Source of the DNA: Peromyscus leucopus
Lineage: Eukaryota > Chordata > Mammalia > Rodentia > Cricetidae
Length of the DNA: 64,000 bases
NCBI RefSeq assembly: GCF_004664715.2
Contig: NC_051083.1
Coordinates: forward strand, 117,128,534-117,192,533
Reading direction: 5' to 3'
The notes beneath the pieces are model-generated. The model was not told the origin of the DNA. It searched no databases and saw only the letters and a list, made by a program, of their open reading frames with translations. This document shows, piece after piece, positions 12,098-22,582 of this stretch (positions are counted from its first letter, which is position 1; the number at the start of each line of letters is the position of its first letter). The translations under genes were made by a program, and so were the position numbers.

Positions 12098-12260
12098 ACT
12101 TTTCCCTTGACATATTTCTGCAATAGACCCACAAAGTTAGGTTATGATCCCCATTTGATGAAGAATTGGAGAATTAGAAAGGAGGTAATAAAACTAGAGT
12201 AAATTTGTTTTAAGTCATATTAATATGTAGGAAGAAGAAGCCAAATATATGCTTGCTCTG
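12035..12260 (-). mobile_element. MIR SINE, reverse
   Basis: ATGGAGCACCTAGTGTATGC, then GATCCCCATTTGATGAAGAA and GGAGAATTAGAAAGGAGG follow the reversed MIR consensus (TGAGCACCTACTATGTGCC, CCCCATTTTACAGATGAG). Its end is also present in copy 1 of the tandem duplication, so the duplication happened after MIR insertion. Confidence 0.75.
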
Positions 12261-12821
12261 TACCGAAACCTACTTTCTTAACCCTGAATCCTGTGTGAAA
12301 TGTATTGCGAGGGACAAGTATGATTTAAGAATGAAGAAAAGAGGCTTATCGTTCTAGACATAAACATGGACAATGGTCTAAAGATAGAAACCAGTAGAGC
12401 TATGGGAGAAACAGGAAATGAAGCATCTTAGAGACCTTGGACAACAGAGTTTCAGGTAGAAGCAATGCAAGGAGGAGGCAAGACATGGTAGTAAAAGTCC
12501 GTCTCTCCCATTAGAGACATTCCTTCTCTGAGCCCAGCTTTAGTAGGAAGAACTTGATAATGGAAGAATGCCTGCTGATATGAAAGGACTCAGAAACTCT
12601 GAGGCACACCAAATGCTTTTGCATTTCCTCATTGACTCCAGCATCCCCGGTATTGCCTTTTCTACTGTTGTTGTTTTTACATAGCTGTACAGTGAGGCAC
12701 TGTAGCCTATCTATATCAGACTGCCGTGAGAAAAGAAAATGACAGACACGCTATTTGAAGACAGAAAGGTCAACATGTAACTCTTCCTTTAAAGTTATTC
12801 CATTGTTGATCTGCTTCCTTG

Positions 12822-12903
12822 CTTGTGATGTTGGGGATTAAACCTAGTACCTCATACATGAGATACAACAAGTACTCTACCCAACTACAGCCCCAGGCCT
12901 CAC
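12822..12903 (-). mobile_element. ID-related SINE, reverse
   Basis: ATGTTGGGGATTAAACCTAG and TACTCTACCCAACTACAGCC are the complement of an ID/B4 5' region, diverged. Confidence 0.7.
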
Positions 12904-13213
12904 TGTAGGTTTGCACAAGACTCCCAAGGTAGAATCTCTTTGTATAACAAGAAGAACCAAGGACAACACCAATGGGAAAACAGAGCCGATGGCTCAGCTC
13001 AATTTACCTTTAGACAATGAAAACAGGAAGACACCTTTCTGATCTACCCAGGGCCAGAGATGGGAAACAACCACTACCTGAGAACTTCTCTTTTTGAGAG
13101 CAGCATTTTTCCTAAAAGAGTTTGTAGCACTGTGTGCTGCAGGAATTTTAGTGGAGGTCTAGAAAGCAATTGATTTTTGAACTCTGGGAGCATCACCATT
13201 TTCAGCCAGTTAC

Positions 13214-13373
13214 CTGCAAGGAAGCGGAGTTGATTCTTCACTTTCATCATGCCGTCGCCAGAGCTTCCAATGCACTCATCTTCATCATCACCGCAGTCTC
13301 CACTTTCAAGTCCTTCCTCATCCAGGGTTTTATCCACAACTTTACCCTTGGGCACAGACATGGTTCTCAGGAG
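13214..13373 (-). CDS. GPC3: Glypican-3, penultimate coding exon with both heparan-sulfate attachment sites
   Basis: This 160-nt minus-strand exon encodes 53 codons plus one base, from [15 protein letters not shown] to VKNQLRFLA. It contains the acidic linker of glypican-3 between the globular core and the GPI anchor. The two Ser-Gly sites that carry heparan sulfate are visible: ESGDCG at exon residues 23-28 and SSGDG at 37-41, corresponding to Ser495 and Ser509 of human GPC3 from memory. Acidic clusters (LDEEG, GDDEDE) flank them, as is typical of glycosaminoglycan acceptors, and two Cys residues lie between. The acceptor is TTTTTCTTTCAG before CTCCTGAG; the donor is CTTGCAG then GTAACTGG. 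It ends in phase 1, so the next exon must supply the rest of a codon beginning with G, fitting the Glu that follows in GPC3. That last exon is outside the window. The chain seems intact; differences from human such as SVPKGKVV for SMPKGRVL look like ordinary rodent substitutions. The reading frame extends past both ends into intron, so an ORF-only model would be too long. Confidence 0.97.
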
Positions 13374-13489
13374 CTGAAAGAAAAATAACAGGACTATAGA
13401 AGCGCTCCTTATTTTTTTTCTCATAGGTTTAGAAGAATGTGTTACTAATAAGAGGTATTACAAAGTACACAGCTTTTAACAACTGTTTT

Positions 13490-13612
13490 CAACTGGACAT
13501 AGTAGCATACACTACTAGTTCCAGCTAAGAGGGAGGATGAAGCCAGAAAATTGCTTGAGTCCGGAGCTCAACACTAGTTTGTGTAACATAGCAAGCCTGC
13601 ATTTAAAAAAAA
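13490..13612 (+). mobile_element. Old 7SL-derived SINE (proto-B1 type)
   Basis: Starts CTGGACATAGTAGCATACAC, contains GCTTGAGTCCGGAGCTCA and TGTGTAACATAGCAAGCCTG, and ends in an A run. It lies only about 115 bp upstream of the penultimate GPC3 exon in transcript direction. Confidence 0.7.
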
Positions 13613-13619
13613 TCATTTT

Positions 13620-14385
13620 TCAAATTTAACTATGTGTAAATTGCTTATACATTCTAGAGCTTCATACTTATAGACAATTCCACAGCATTTGACATGATTC
13701 TCCACCCTTCTACTCCACTTAAACCACATTGAAGCCAGGGGATACATTGTATTTTACATTTCTATAATATTATATCTAAGTTTCTGAGAGTCTCTGTGGT
13801 AGGAGAATACATATAGAGAACTTAAGACTTGACAGGTGAAGCATATGTATCGTCTAAGAGGACACCAAGATTAGAAAAAAAAAATTCCTACAAAAGTGTC
13901 CTAGCATAGCATTTACTTCCATTATATGAGAACAATAACTGTTCCTAATGGAGTGAAGACAGGACAGTCTCGTAAGTGAATAGCACTCAATTTTAATGAT
14001 TGCTTACAATTGTCACTTCCCATATTTTGATCAGTGGAAAAGACAAAACAAAGCTTATGAACAGTTCTCTCCTGCAGCATCAGTAAGATGCTTTCAAATC
14101 AGTTTGCTTTATCATAGCTAATATGCTTAGCAAGAGACACATGTTGGTTGTGATCACTGGTGCAGAGCTTTTAGTATGTAGCCTAGTTTTATGGGGCTCC
14201 TAGCATTCCAAAGTCTCTCCACTGACAGATCAAAGCTTGTTGTATGAATCATCTTTTAGGGTCCATTTGATTTTCCTTGTCATCTCTCTCCAAGGCTTTA
14301 TGTTGCTATCCTCAATTCCTGCTCCAATCGCTGTCTCATCACCCATTTTTGGTCCTCTCAGTCCCACTCCATGTTTTTCAATGAG
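13620..14385. other. Unclassified intronic sequence
   Basis: No repeat family or coding frame was recognised in this interval just upstream of the GPC3 acceptor. Confidence 0.5.
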
Positions 14386-14389
14386 AGTT

Positions 14390-14640
14390 GGTGATGGTTG
14401 AACTTGATTGTCAACCTTACAAGATTTGGAATGAGCATGGAAGAAAGCCTCTGGGCATGTATGTGAAGGATTTTCTAGATTAGGTTAGCAGAGATGGGAA
14501 GATCCACCTTAACTGTGGATGCTACCATATCATAGTTGGAGTCCCAGACTGTATGAAAAGGAGAGAGCAAGCTGAGAACTCCCATTGTACTTCAGGACTG
14601 TGGACACTGTGTGAGCAGCTGTCCCATGCTCTTGACAACT
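14390..14640 (+). mobile_element. Rodent interspersed repeat, family not determined (LTR-like)
   Basis: Contains GGTTGAACTTGATTGTCAAC, CCTCTGGGCATGTATGTGAA and TTCTAGATTAGGTTAGCAGA, a combination I recognise as common in rodent genomes. The family name is not certain; a MaLR or other LTR remnant is most likely. Confidence 0.5.
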
Positions 14641-14750
14641 CTTAGTTTTCTCTTGAAAGCTAGAATTTATCATTAGCAACAAATAGCAATTTTCCTCATG
14701 TTGACAGCCTTTCTTTGTTCCTTTTCAAGACAATAATGTATAAATATTGA

Positions 14751-14983
14751 GTTCTTGAAATGTATATTGACGTATAGTTGAGGCCTATATATGTTGTGTA
14801 TTTCCCACTTCATAACCCAAAATATTAAGACATTCAAAACACAAATGATGAAAAGGGACTAAGTTTGGTTCACAACACAAATAATCACACAAGAATCTTT
14901 CCTTGAGGTATATATTGATATATAGTTGAGGCATAAATACGCTGTGTACTTCTCACTTCATAGCCCAAAATATTAAGAAATTT
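14751..14983. repeat. Spaced direct repeat (~82 bp, 148-bp offset)
   Basis: Segment 14751-14835 recurs at 14899-14983: both share TATTGA.GTATAGTTGAGGC, GTGTA.TT, CACTTCATA.CCC and AAAATATTAAGA. The sequence between the two (about 14836-14898) is not repeated, so this is either a partial duplication or two copies of a short unknown repeat. Confidence 0.88.
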
Positions 14984-15599
14984 TACTTAAGGGTAGAGGT
15001 TTAATAAAATCAGTAATTTTCGCAGCTTTAGCAACAGTATTCTTAGGTGACTGCCACTTATTTTCCTGCAAACATATGTAGTGACAATTATGATGACTAC
15101 TATTGCATTTTAGTATTACTGCCTTGATTTATATAGTAGTGCTAACATTTGCCCTAGAAAGAGATTTGGCAAATACCAACATAGTAAAAACAACAAATAA
15201 ATTTTTAGTATTGTTGTGAAAGTAGTTTCGATCTTGTGGCCCTGTGGAGTTCATGTACTTCCAGAGTCCATAAACCATTCTTTGAGAACTGTGAATCCAT
15301 GCTATAACGAATATCACTATAGTTAAACTAAAACCTCCAATCCATCCTTAACCATATTCCTTTGGGAAAAATGCTTTTGACATAAGCATTTCATGTTAAT
15401 TTCCAAGAATGCATCCTTTGTGTATAGAATGGACTGCTTGAATTAGAATTTCTTTACATGACGAGATTTTTGTGGTTAGGTATACATTAGTGAACTTGCT
15501 ATTTTTCAAGCACATCTCACATTTGAGCTTTTTTATTAATACCTTCAGTAAACATTAACTGAGAACATACTATGAGCTGTTGTTCATTTCTGTCTATTG

Positions 15600-15895
15600 A
15601 AAGGTTTCCAGATTTTCAAGCCAAGTTCAAGTGCCATGTCCTTTATAGTCTTCTTGGCAGATGATCATTACAATTCTCTCCCTCCATCTCCCACGAGTGT
15701 TTCTTTTATATCTACCCCCTAAATGGCACTTTCTATATGTGATCTGTTATTACTTATGAGTATTTATGATTTTTCCCCACTACTAGCCTGTGAGCTGCTA
15801 GGGATTTCATCTTATGTGTTTTTGAACCCCATAGCATTTAGCCAAGTATCGGGTATATAGTAGACACTCAATAAATGTGCTATTGAATTGAAGCA
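15600..15895 (+). mobile_element. L2 LINE 3' end
   Basis: The 3' L2 signature is readable: CAAGCCAAGTTCAAGTGCCA, CTAGCCTGTGAGCTGCTAGG, then TAGTAGACACTCAATAAATG. Non-coding remnant. Confidence 0.8.
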
Positions 15896-16015
15896 AAATG
15901 AAATGACATGGTAGATCTTTAAAGTTACTTCCATAACTGGATAGAAAAGAAAAAAAAAACCCTCAAACCAGGATTAATTGTAGAAGAACTTAGAAATGGA
16001 TATCAAAACCCCCCT

Positions 16016-16200
16016 TTAAAAATGATTTATTTTTATTACATATATGCATGTGCATATGTATGTCATGTGCATGCTTGGTGCCTGAAGAGGCCAGTAGATG
16101 GTTTCTGATACCCTAGAATTGGAGTTACGAAGGTTATGAGCCATTTTGTGGTCATTGAGAACTGAATCTGGGTCCTCTGGAAGAGTAGACCAGCTGAAAC
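16016..16200 (-). mobile_element. B3-type SINE (B2 superfamily), reverse
   Basis: GATTTATTTTTATTACATAT opens it; GGTGCCTGAAGAGGCCAGTA and ACTGAATCTGGGTCCTCTGG are the complement of a B3 body. The tRNA-derived 5' end is lost after GGAAGAGTAGACCAG. Confidence 0.85.
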
Positions 16201-17019
16201 CCTTTTGGATGACCCTGGCTAAGACCAGTAGCATATTTCGAGAGGCTATTTTCTAACCCTTTGTACAATGTCCCCAATATTGTTGGGGAGCTCTGTTTAA
16301 ATAAGGTTAAATAAAAAAAGGCTTTAAAATTTTGAAAAGGAGGATACTACTTTGGGTGTTCAGTTATGTTCATTTTGGAATCAACTCCAACATGCAAGGG
16401 AGATTATGACATATTTTCTAATGATTTCACACAGATAGCTGCTGAAGAGTCTAGCCCTCACAAAGTAACAAAACAAATTCAAACCAAGAAAACTATTGTT
16501 GATACAAAATTCTTAAAGAAGAGATGGAAGAAGAGTGTTGGAAGAAGGACAATGGGTCTGAGGACAATTGCCAATAAATGACTATGGATTTAGCTCAGAA
16601 ATCCAATCAGCTAATTCCATTTCACAATATTGACCTTTTTGTTCTCTTGCTATTTACAATGTCTTTCAGACTTAACATTCACTTTTTAAAAAGATTGGGA
16701 GAGACCAGGACATAAGCACAGGTAACACAAAGGGCTTAGTATTGTTGATGAACTGTTTGTCATTTGCAAAGGACAGTATCCTGTCAGCTTTTGAAAATAA
16801 GCCCTTGGCTCAGAACAGTGATTAGCAATGTCAAATATTATTAAAATATAAATCTGAATGTTGCATCCACTGTCCACACAGCCAGGCTCTAAATGTGAAG
16901 CATCTGCCACACATTGCTTCACATATAGCAAAATGAGCAAGGCAATTTACAACCCAGCATTTTCTCTAGCTGCTACCCTCAGTTATAGTTGGCTAAGAAT
17001 AATAAGTATATATGTATGC

Positions 17020-17135
17020 ATTGTTTTTAAGATAAAGTCTTGCTATATATCCCAGGTTTGGCCTCAAACTTTGGATTCTCTTATCTTAATTTTCAGAGTA
17101 CTGAGACAATAAGCATATACCACCATATCTAGGTC
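17020..17135 (-). mobile_element. Degraded 7SL-derived SINE, reverse
   Basis: AAGATAAAGTCTTGCTATAT, CCCAGGTTTGGCCTCAAACT and ATACCACCATATCTAGG match a reversed B1/B4 with many changes. Confidence 0.7.
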
Positions 17136-17194
17136 TTGATTTTATTTTAGAATCTATTTTTTAAATGTGTAAGTATCATGTAATGGTTTTTGTC

Positions 17195-17305
17195 TCTTTT
17201 TTTTCTTTGTGTTCTAAGGCAGAATCTTACTATACAGTCCAGGTTGGCCTTGATCTCATAATCTTCTTGCTTCAGTCTTGCAAGTGTTGGGACTACTGCC
17301 ATTTT
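17195..17305 (-). mobile_element. Degraded B1-type SINE, reverse
   Basis: AAGGCAGAATCTTACTATAC, AGTCCAGGTTGGCCTTGATC and AAGTGTTGGGACTACTGCC on the plus strand. It sits in tandem with the preceding SINE. Confidence 0.75.
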
Positions 17306-17320
17306 TCACACTACTGGCAG

Positions 17321-17704
17321 AGTTTGAGTCGGAAATGTCCCACACATGCTCATATAGTAAAGATTTAACTCCCAAGAGATGGCCTTATTGGGAGGGGATA
17401 GAACCTTAAGGAAGTGGGTGGAGGCTAATTGAAAGAGTTAGGTCACTGGGCTTTTGCCTTTGAAGAGGACATTGGGTTCTTAGCTTGTCCATAACATCCT
17501 TCCTGGCTTCCAAGAAGTGGGTGAGGCAGTTCCTCTATAATGTACTCACTGCCATGGTGTTCTGCTTCTCTACAGACCCAAAAGTAATAGAGCCAATTGA
17601 CCATGGGCTGGAACCTGTGAAACCATGAGTGAAAAGAAACCCTTCATCCTTAAGTTGATTATCTCGGGTATTTTGTCTTAGTAACAGAAAGCTGATGAGT
17701 ACAA
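17321..17704 (+). mobile_element. MaLR-type solo LTR (MT/ORR1/MLT1 group)
   Basis: Features in family order: GGAAATGTCCCACACATG, GGTCACTGGGCTTTTGCCTT, TGTGAAACCATGAGTGAAAA, then CTCGGGTATTTTGTCTTAGT and the terminal AGCTGATGAGTACAAC. No internal region remains. Confidence 0.8.
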
Positions 17705-18267
17705 CATATGTATGGAAAAGTAAAGGGAAAGAGAAACAAGGGGGGAAGCTCTTTGTGTGTAAAACTCTAATATATAATGTTTATGGGTTTTTTAAAAAAG
17801 GCTTTAAATTGATGACTTTTATATAGTAAATCTTGAATTTTCTAATCACACATACTTGGGTTGTAATCCTGGTTTTTCTAGTAATTAAAATTTTATTTTC
17901 ACACAAGCTGCCTAATATTCCTAAAACAAAATGTGAGAAGTAATGTTTGCCTCACATAAGTTTTATAATAAGTAAACGAAATAACTATAGTATTTTAACC
18001 TTGGTAAAACATCTACCAATTCAGGAATGTATCAAAATTTCCTTAACCATTGTCTCAGCATTGACTGTTTGCATTATGGCTACTTCTGATTTTTCATCAA
18101 AGTCATTCTCATCAGGTTGCTTCAAAAGTTGGATCATTTCTCTAGCAGGATTACTAGGTGTACCCAGAGTGTGTACACAGAGTCCTTCAACACCATGGCC
18201 GTGAGTGTCAAATTTCTATAAAAGTCATCAATTTCTATAAAAGATGCTAGCTGGAAGTGAGGCTCAC

Positions 18268-18350
18268 TGGGCTGGGGATGGAACTCAGTGGTAAGAGTGT
18301 ATGCTTGGCAGGCCTGAGGTCCTAAGTTGGATTCCTAATATCTCAGAGAG
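18268..18350 (+). mobile_element. ID SINE
   Basis: GGGCTGGGGATGGAACTCAG, TGGTAAGAGTGTATGCTTGG and CCTGAGGTCCTAAGTTGGAT follow the ID consensus, with an A-rich end. Confidence 0.8.
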
Positions 18351-18477
18351 AAACAGACAAATAAGGACAAAACCAAAAGTAACACCAGGCTCACTAGCTC
18401 CGAAGTTCTGATCCCAGTGGAATGTATACATCTGCCAGACTCTTAATGTGGGTGAAGCATAGACAAGAGATTCTTGT

Positions 18478-18592
18478 TGTTTGTTGAGATGAAGTTTTAT
18501 TATGTTCCCAGGCTGCTCTAACACTTAGGGTTCAAAGATATTCTCCTGCCTCAGCTTCCTACGTAACTGGGATTCCAGGTTTATGTCACGCT
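18478..18592 (-). mobile_element. Degraded 7SL-derived SINE, reverse
   Basis: GTTGAGATGAAGTTTTATTA, CCTGCCTCAGCTTCCTACGT and AACTGGGATTCCAGGTTTAT are Alu/B1-like in reverse. Confidence 0.7.
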
Positions 18593-19638
18593 TTAAGAAA
18601 GGTTTCTGCACTGCTACTCTGCTTCGTAGAGACTCTCTGGAACTGCTTTGAACATAAATTGTGTTAGCATGATGGTATGTGATTATGTATGTTGGGATCT
18701 TTGTTATTACTCTTCAAATCAAGTTATGAAAAGAGGAAAACACAATGGCATTTTTCTTTTCCCTGAGGTATGGCCATCATGAACTTTTGCCCTCATAGTT
18801 AATAAAAATCCCCTTCTAAGGAGAATGAAAACCCTCTTCTACAAAGGTGATTGACTTCATTTTATTATGAAGGGAAACTTGAAAAGTTAGCCTAGACCCA
18901 GGTACTGAGGTTTATGCAATAGAGGGAAACAAAACCCTGACATAATTACCTAAGAAAATTAGAAATGAAGTGCAGGAGAGAATAGGCTTTCTAGAACATA
19001 GCAATCTCACAGTCTTAAATACATAACCAAGCTCACAAAAGGGCACTGCATCATGGGACAACCGAACGTGGTCAATGTTCTTTTCATGCTTGGTTGACAA
19101 GAGAACAAAGATCAGAATAATATACTTCTTGTTCCTATTGGGATCAAATATGCTGAAATGAGGTCCTTGGGGGCAACAAGTCCTCATCTGTCTATATGGT
19201 ACAGACAATGTGCCTCTTGTTACTGTCCTGATTGTAAGGGCAAGGGTCTTATCAGCCTCACACTGTGCTGGGACTGAGCACATGTTCTCTCACATGGTCT
19301 TTGAATGCTGGGTGATGCGGAAGACTGCCATTCCCATTTTCTGCATCAAGAGAACACTCTGAACCTCAGATAGTAGACAAGACTAAGTCATCGGATAGTT
19401 GATAAGGTTCTTAGTAAAAATAAAAATCCTTAAGTCCTCAAATCCAGACCTCTTCAAGAAAAATACTATTACGTAAAGACATATATAACTTAAGACTTTC
19501 AATTTCCCTTTGTCAACTCGATTGCCTTAATTTCAGGTAACTTCCTATCCTATGGCATTTTTTCAGAGTCTAGGTGTTAACTATAACTTGATGGGAAAGA
19601 CTTTTACTATTGGGTGGGAAAATGAAGAAAGGGTAATA
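18593..19638. other. Unclassified intronic sequence
   Basis: Nothing recognisable. The 123-codon minus-strand open frame at 18912-19283 has no family resemblance and no codon signature. Confidence 0.5.
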
Positions 19639-19792
19639 AAATCAGGTATGATGGTGCACGCCTTCAATTCCAGCAACTTAGGGCAGAGGTAGTTAGATCT
19701 CTATGAGTTCAAGGCTTGCCTGGTCTACATAGGAAGTTCCAGGGTACCCAAATCTTCATAGTGAGACCTTTGCTTCAAAAATAAAAGAACAA
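19639..19792 (+). mobile_element. B1-type SINE
   Basis: GGTATGATGGTGCACGCCTT, AGTTCAAGGCTTGCCTGGTC, TACATAGGAAGTTCCAGGGT and an A-rich end. Confidence 0.85.
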
Positions 19793-20559
19793 AAAAGACG
19801 GGGCAATTAGGTTGTATTCTTAATGACACTACATGTTTCAGCTTGCTTTCTAACCACTGTGTCTTAAATAACCTAACCATCCCATCATGAATGGATTTGT
19901 TTTGAAAAGCTTTGGACAGCTGGATAGAATGAAAAATGCCATTCCTGCTGCTACACAGCTAAGAGTTTTCTTGATTTTAAGCTTTTTAGCATTCACAAAA
20001 TAATAAAGGATAAGTAACAAAATAGATACTGTAAATATGGGGTTTGATACATAGTTTGGGGATTTAGCTGGTGTCTCTTTGAGTTACTCACAGTCCCTCT
20101 TCTAGGCATTTTTTTTATTGTGGGGAATCCAGGTTACATTTTAAAGCTATAAAGCTGGGCTTTCAAAACTGATTTGGAACTGTTTGGGTGCTTTGCTTTA
20201 TACAACCTGCAAGGAATGTTTTGGGGGTCTGGCTTTCCATGTCCACAGTAATGTAAACACATGCTTTACTGTTTGTATTTGAGTAACATAAGCTAATGGG
20301 AAACAAATGTGGTGACTCCAATGAATCTTGGACTTTTTGGAATGCCAGTATGATTTACACATTGTGCACATCCACAAGGCCTAGCATGTGACCCCTGCTT
20401 TGCATGCACACTTTCTTTGAACAAATGCACCAAACCACAGCCACAAGTAATTGGAAACAATTGCAATTCCACACTTTTGAGATGAAGCCAGAACCCCAAA
20501 TACACAAGGTTAGAATTAATGGATATATATATACGCACTTCCCACACTGAGAAGAAGGC

Positions 20560-20940
20560 CATGCTGTATAGCAGTTAAGAGTGCGAGCTTTGGCATATGA
20601 CCAGCATGGATTTAAATCTCTACCCAGCCAATTCACTAGCTGTGAAACTCTAGAGAAGTCACTTAGCCTCACTGAGCTTTCTTCCCTGTAAAATGGGGCC
20701 CAATTGATTCTTCAATAAATAAAAGTATCAGAATTTCCATTTTAGAGTTCTAGGGACACTTCTTCTCACAGAATTTTTTTTTACAGTTTGTAATTATACA
20801 TTTCCCTGTTGTATCTCTGATAGATTAAAGAAGTGATACAGTCTGCCTTGATAGTCTGTCTTGATTACCTGTGTCTAGTATGGCATTTGTCATGAAGTAA
20901 GGTAATATTCAATAAATGTTCATTAAATGGATGAATGGAC
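20560..20940 (+). mobile_element. MIR SINE with downstream tail
   Basis: TATAGCAGTTAAGAGTGCGA, TTCACTAGCTGTGAAACTCT and CCCTGTAAAATGGGGCCCAA follow the MIR consensus. A separate tail-like TATTCAATAAATGTTCATTA occurs near 20910-20930 and may be a second MIR or L2 end. Confidence 0.8.
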
Positions 20941-21904
20941 ATAGAAAAACAAACACATCTATCATGCTTAGTAAATTCCCTGGCAAGGTATTAAAATTCC
21001 TGACATCTGTACACTGCGGTTCAGGATGCTAATGCTCTCAAGAAGAAGAGAGTGAGGAGGGACAGCAGGCCCCACCAGACCAGCAGATGTAAAAGCAATG
21101 CCACATAAAGTGTTGTGGCCACACACCAAGGTACCAGAACATCTTCTGGGTGGGATCTTTCCAAGTATGAGGAAACCCATCTGAATGTTCCCAGTAAGAT
21201 AAGACAGGCCTGTGAACCAAGGAAGCACTCATGGATGTTTAGAAAAGGGAGTAGCTGTGCGACTGCTGGGAGACGTGCTTCCATAGGGGCTCCTGGCTGA
21301 ACTCTGCCACATCCACCTCTTGGCCTTTGCACCTACTCTCTCCGCCCGCCATTCCTGGCTTCCGTGAGTCTCACTTCATCTTGATAAGGAAACACTGAAA
21401 TGTATGAGGATAAGTCTCTCCACTGAACAATGTCTGCATTCGAAGACAAACTTGGATGTGACAAAAGCACTGTGGATGGAATTCATGGAATTCAAACCAT
21501 CTGAGATGATGGTTCTCTAGTTCTAGGAAGCAATTTACTACCTCCAGAATTTTTCCAATAACGGCCAATAATACAAGTTGAGTCTGCCTTAACTGAAATG
21601 TTTGGAACCAGGGGCTTTAGAATATTTCTAAATACACAAGGAGGTATGTTAGGGATAGGACCCAAGTCTAAATACAAAATCCATTTGTATGCAATAGTTA
21701 CCTTATGCACACTGCCCAAATGGAGTTTTCACCACTTCCGTGCACAGAACAAAGTATCATGCTGTAGAGTTTTGTACTTATGCTGTCATGTTGGGATTCA
21801 AAATGGTTTTGGATTTTGGAGCATTTCAAGTTTCAAAGACCAGATCAAGGGTGTTCAGTTGGTATCTTAGAACCGTACAGCCTTTGAGTCTTTTTTAGAG
21901 AGGA

Positions 21905-22145
21905 AGCATACCACGGGGGCTAGAGGCTTATACTCTGGAGTCAGAAAACTTGCCTTGAAATCTGGACACTATCACCCACCACCCCTAGTACTGTAAACAA
22001 ATTATTTAACTTCTTTAAGCTTTATGTTTCTTGTCTATGAGACAGACATGGTAATACCTCTACTTGTCTTTCACACTCTGTAACTGTGGGGATTGAATAA
22101 AGCCCTAAGCTTAGTGTGTGACACATAGCTCACACAATAAATCTA
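21905..22145 (+). mobile_element. MIR SINE
   Basis: ACTCTGGAGTCAGAAAACTT, AACAAATTATTTAACTTCTT, GTGGGGATTGAATAAAGCCC and GCTCACACAATAAATCTATT appear in MIR order. Confidence 0.8.
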
Positions 22146-22269
22146 TTACCGTTACATATTAAAAACTACATACTTAAAAGCACAAAATCAATTCTGAAAA
22201 TTTAGGTACAGGTTGCTATTCAGGTAGAGCTAATTATGGGAATCATGAATCTCTTAATGTTAATTATTT

Positions 22270-22440
22270 TGTTATTGCTACTAGCATTATTTTAATAATT
22301 AAAACCACTTTCTTATCTGTCTTCTCAGTTGATCCTCTCCAGAACCCTATGAGGCAACAGCAGAGACATCATTAGCTTTGTTTTACAAAAGTAGTAAGCT
22401 AGACTAGGGAGAGATATTAGGCAATATGTCTGTTTTTAGC
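22270..22440 (-). mobile_element. MIR SINE, reverse
   Basis: GAACCCTATGAGGCAACAGC and TTTTACAAAAGTAGTAAGCT match the reversed MIR centre. Together with the preceding copy it makes an inverted MIR pair. Confidence 0.65.
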
Positions 22441-22453
22441 CTAAATGCCTGTA

Positions 22454-22582
22454 AAAAGGCTGGACATGGTGGCACATACCCGGAATCCCAGTAATCAGGA
22501 GACTGAATCAGAAGAATGACAAGTTTGAGGCCAGGCTGGTATACATAGTGAGATTCTGTCTCTGAAAACAAAATAAAAACTT
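22454..22582 (+). mobile_element. B1-type SINE
   Basis: GGCTGGACATGGTGGCACAT, GAGGCCAGGCTGGTATACAT and GATTCTGTCTCTGAAAACAA. Confidence 0.85.

Larger units (their letters stand above)
1..13213 (-). other. GPC3: GPC3 last intron (3' part outside the window)
   Basis: Begins at the GTAACTGG donor at 13213 and runs off the left edge. The expected final exon (ELAYDLDVDD motif, GPI signal, 3' UTR) was looked for on the minus strand and not seen, so this whole stretch is taken as intron. Confidence 0.85.

Noticed and set aside
13074..13424. Minus-strand open frame longer than the GPC3 exon
   Set aside because: The extra residues at both ends are intron translation beyond the AG acceptor at 13374 and GT donor at 13213; the exon is 13214-13373.
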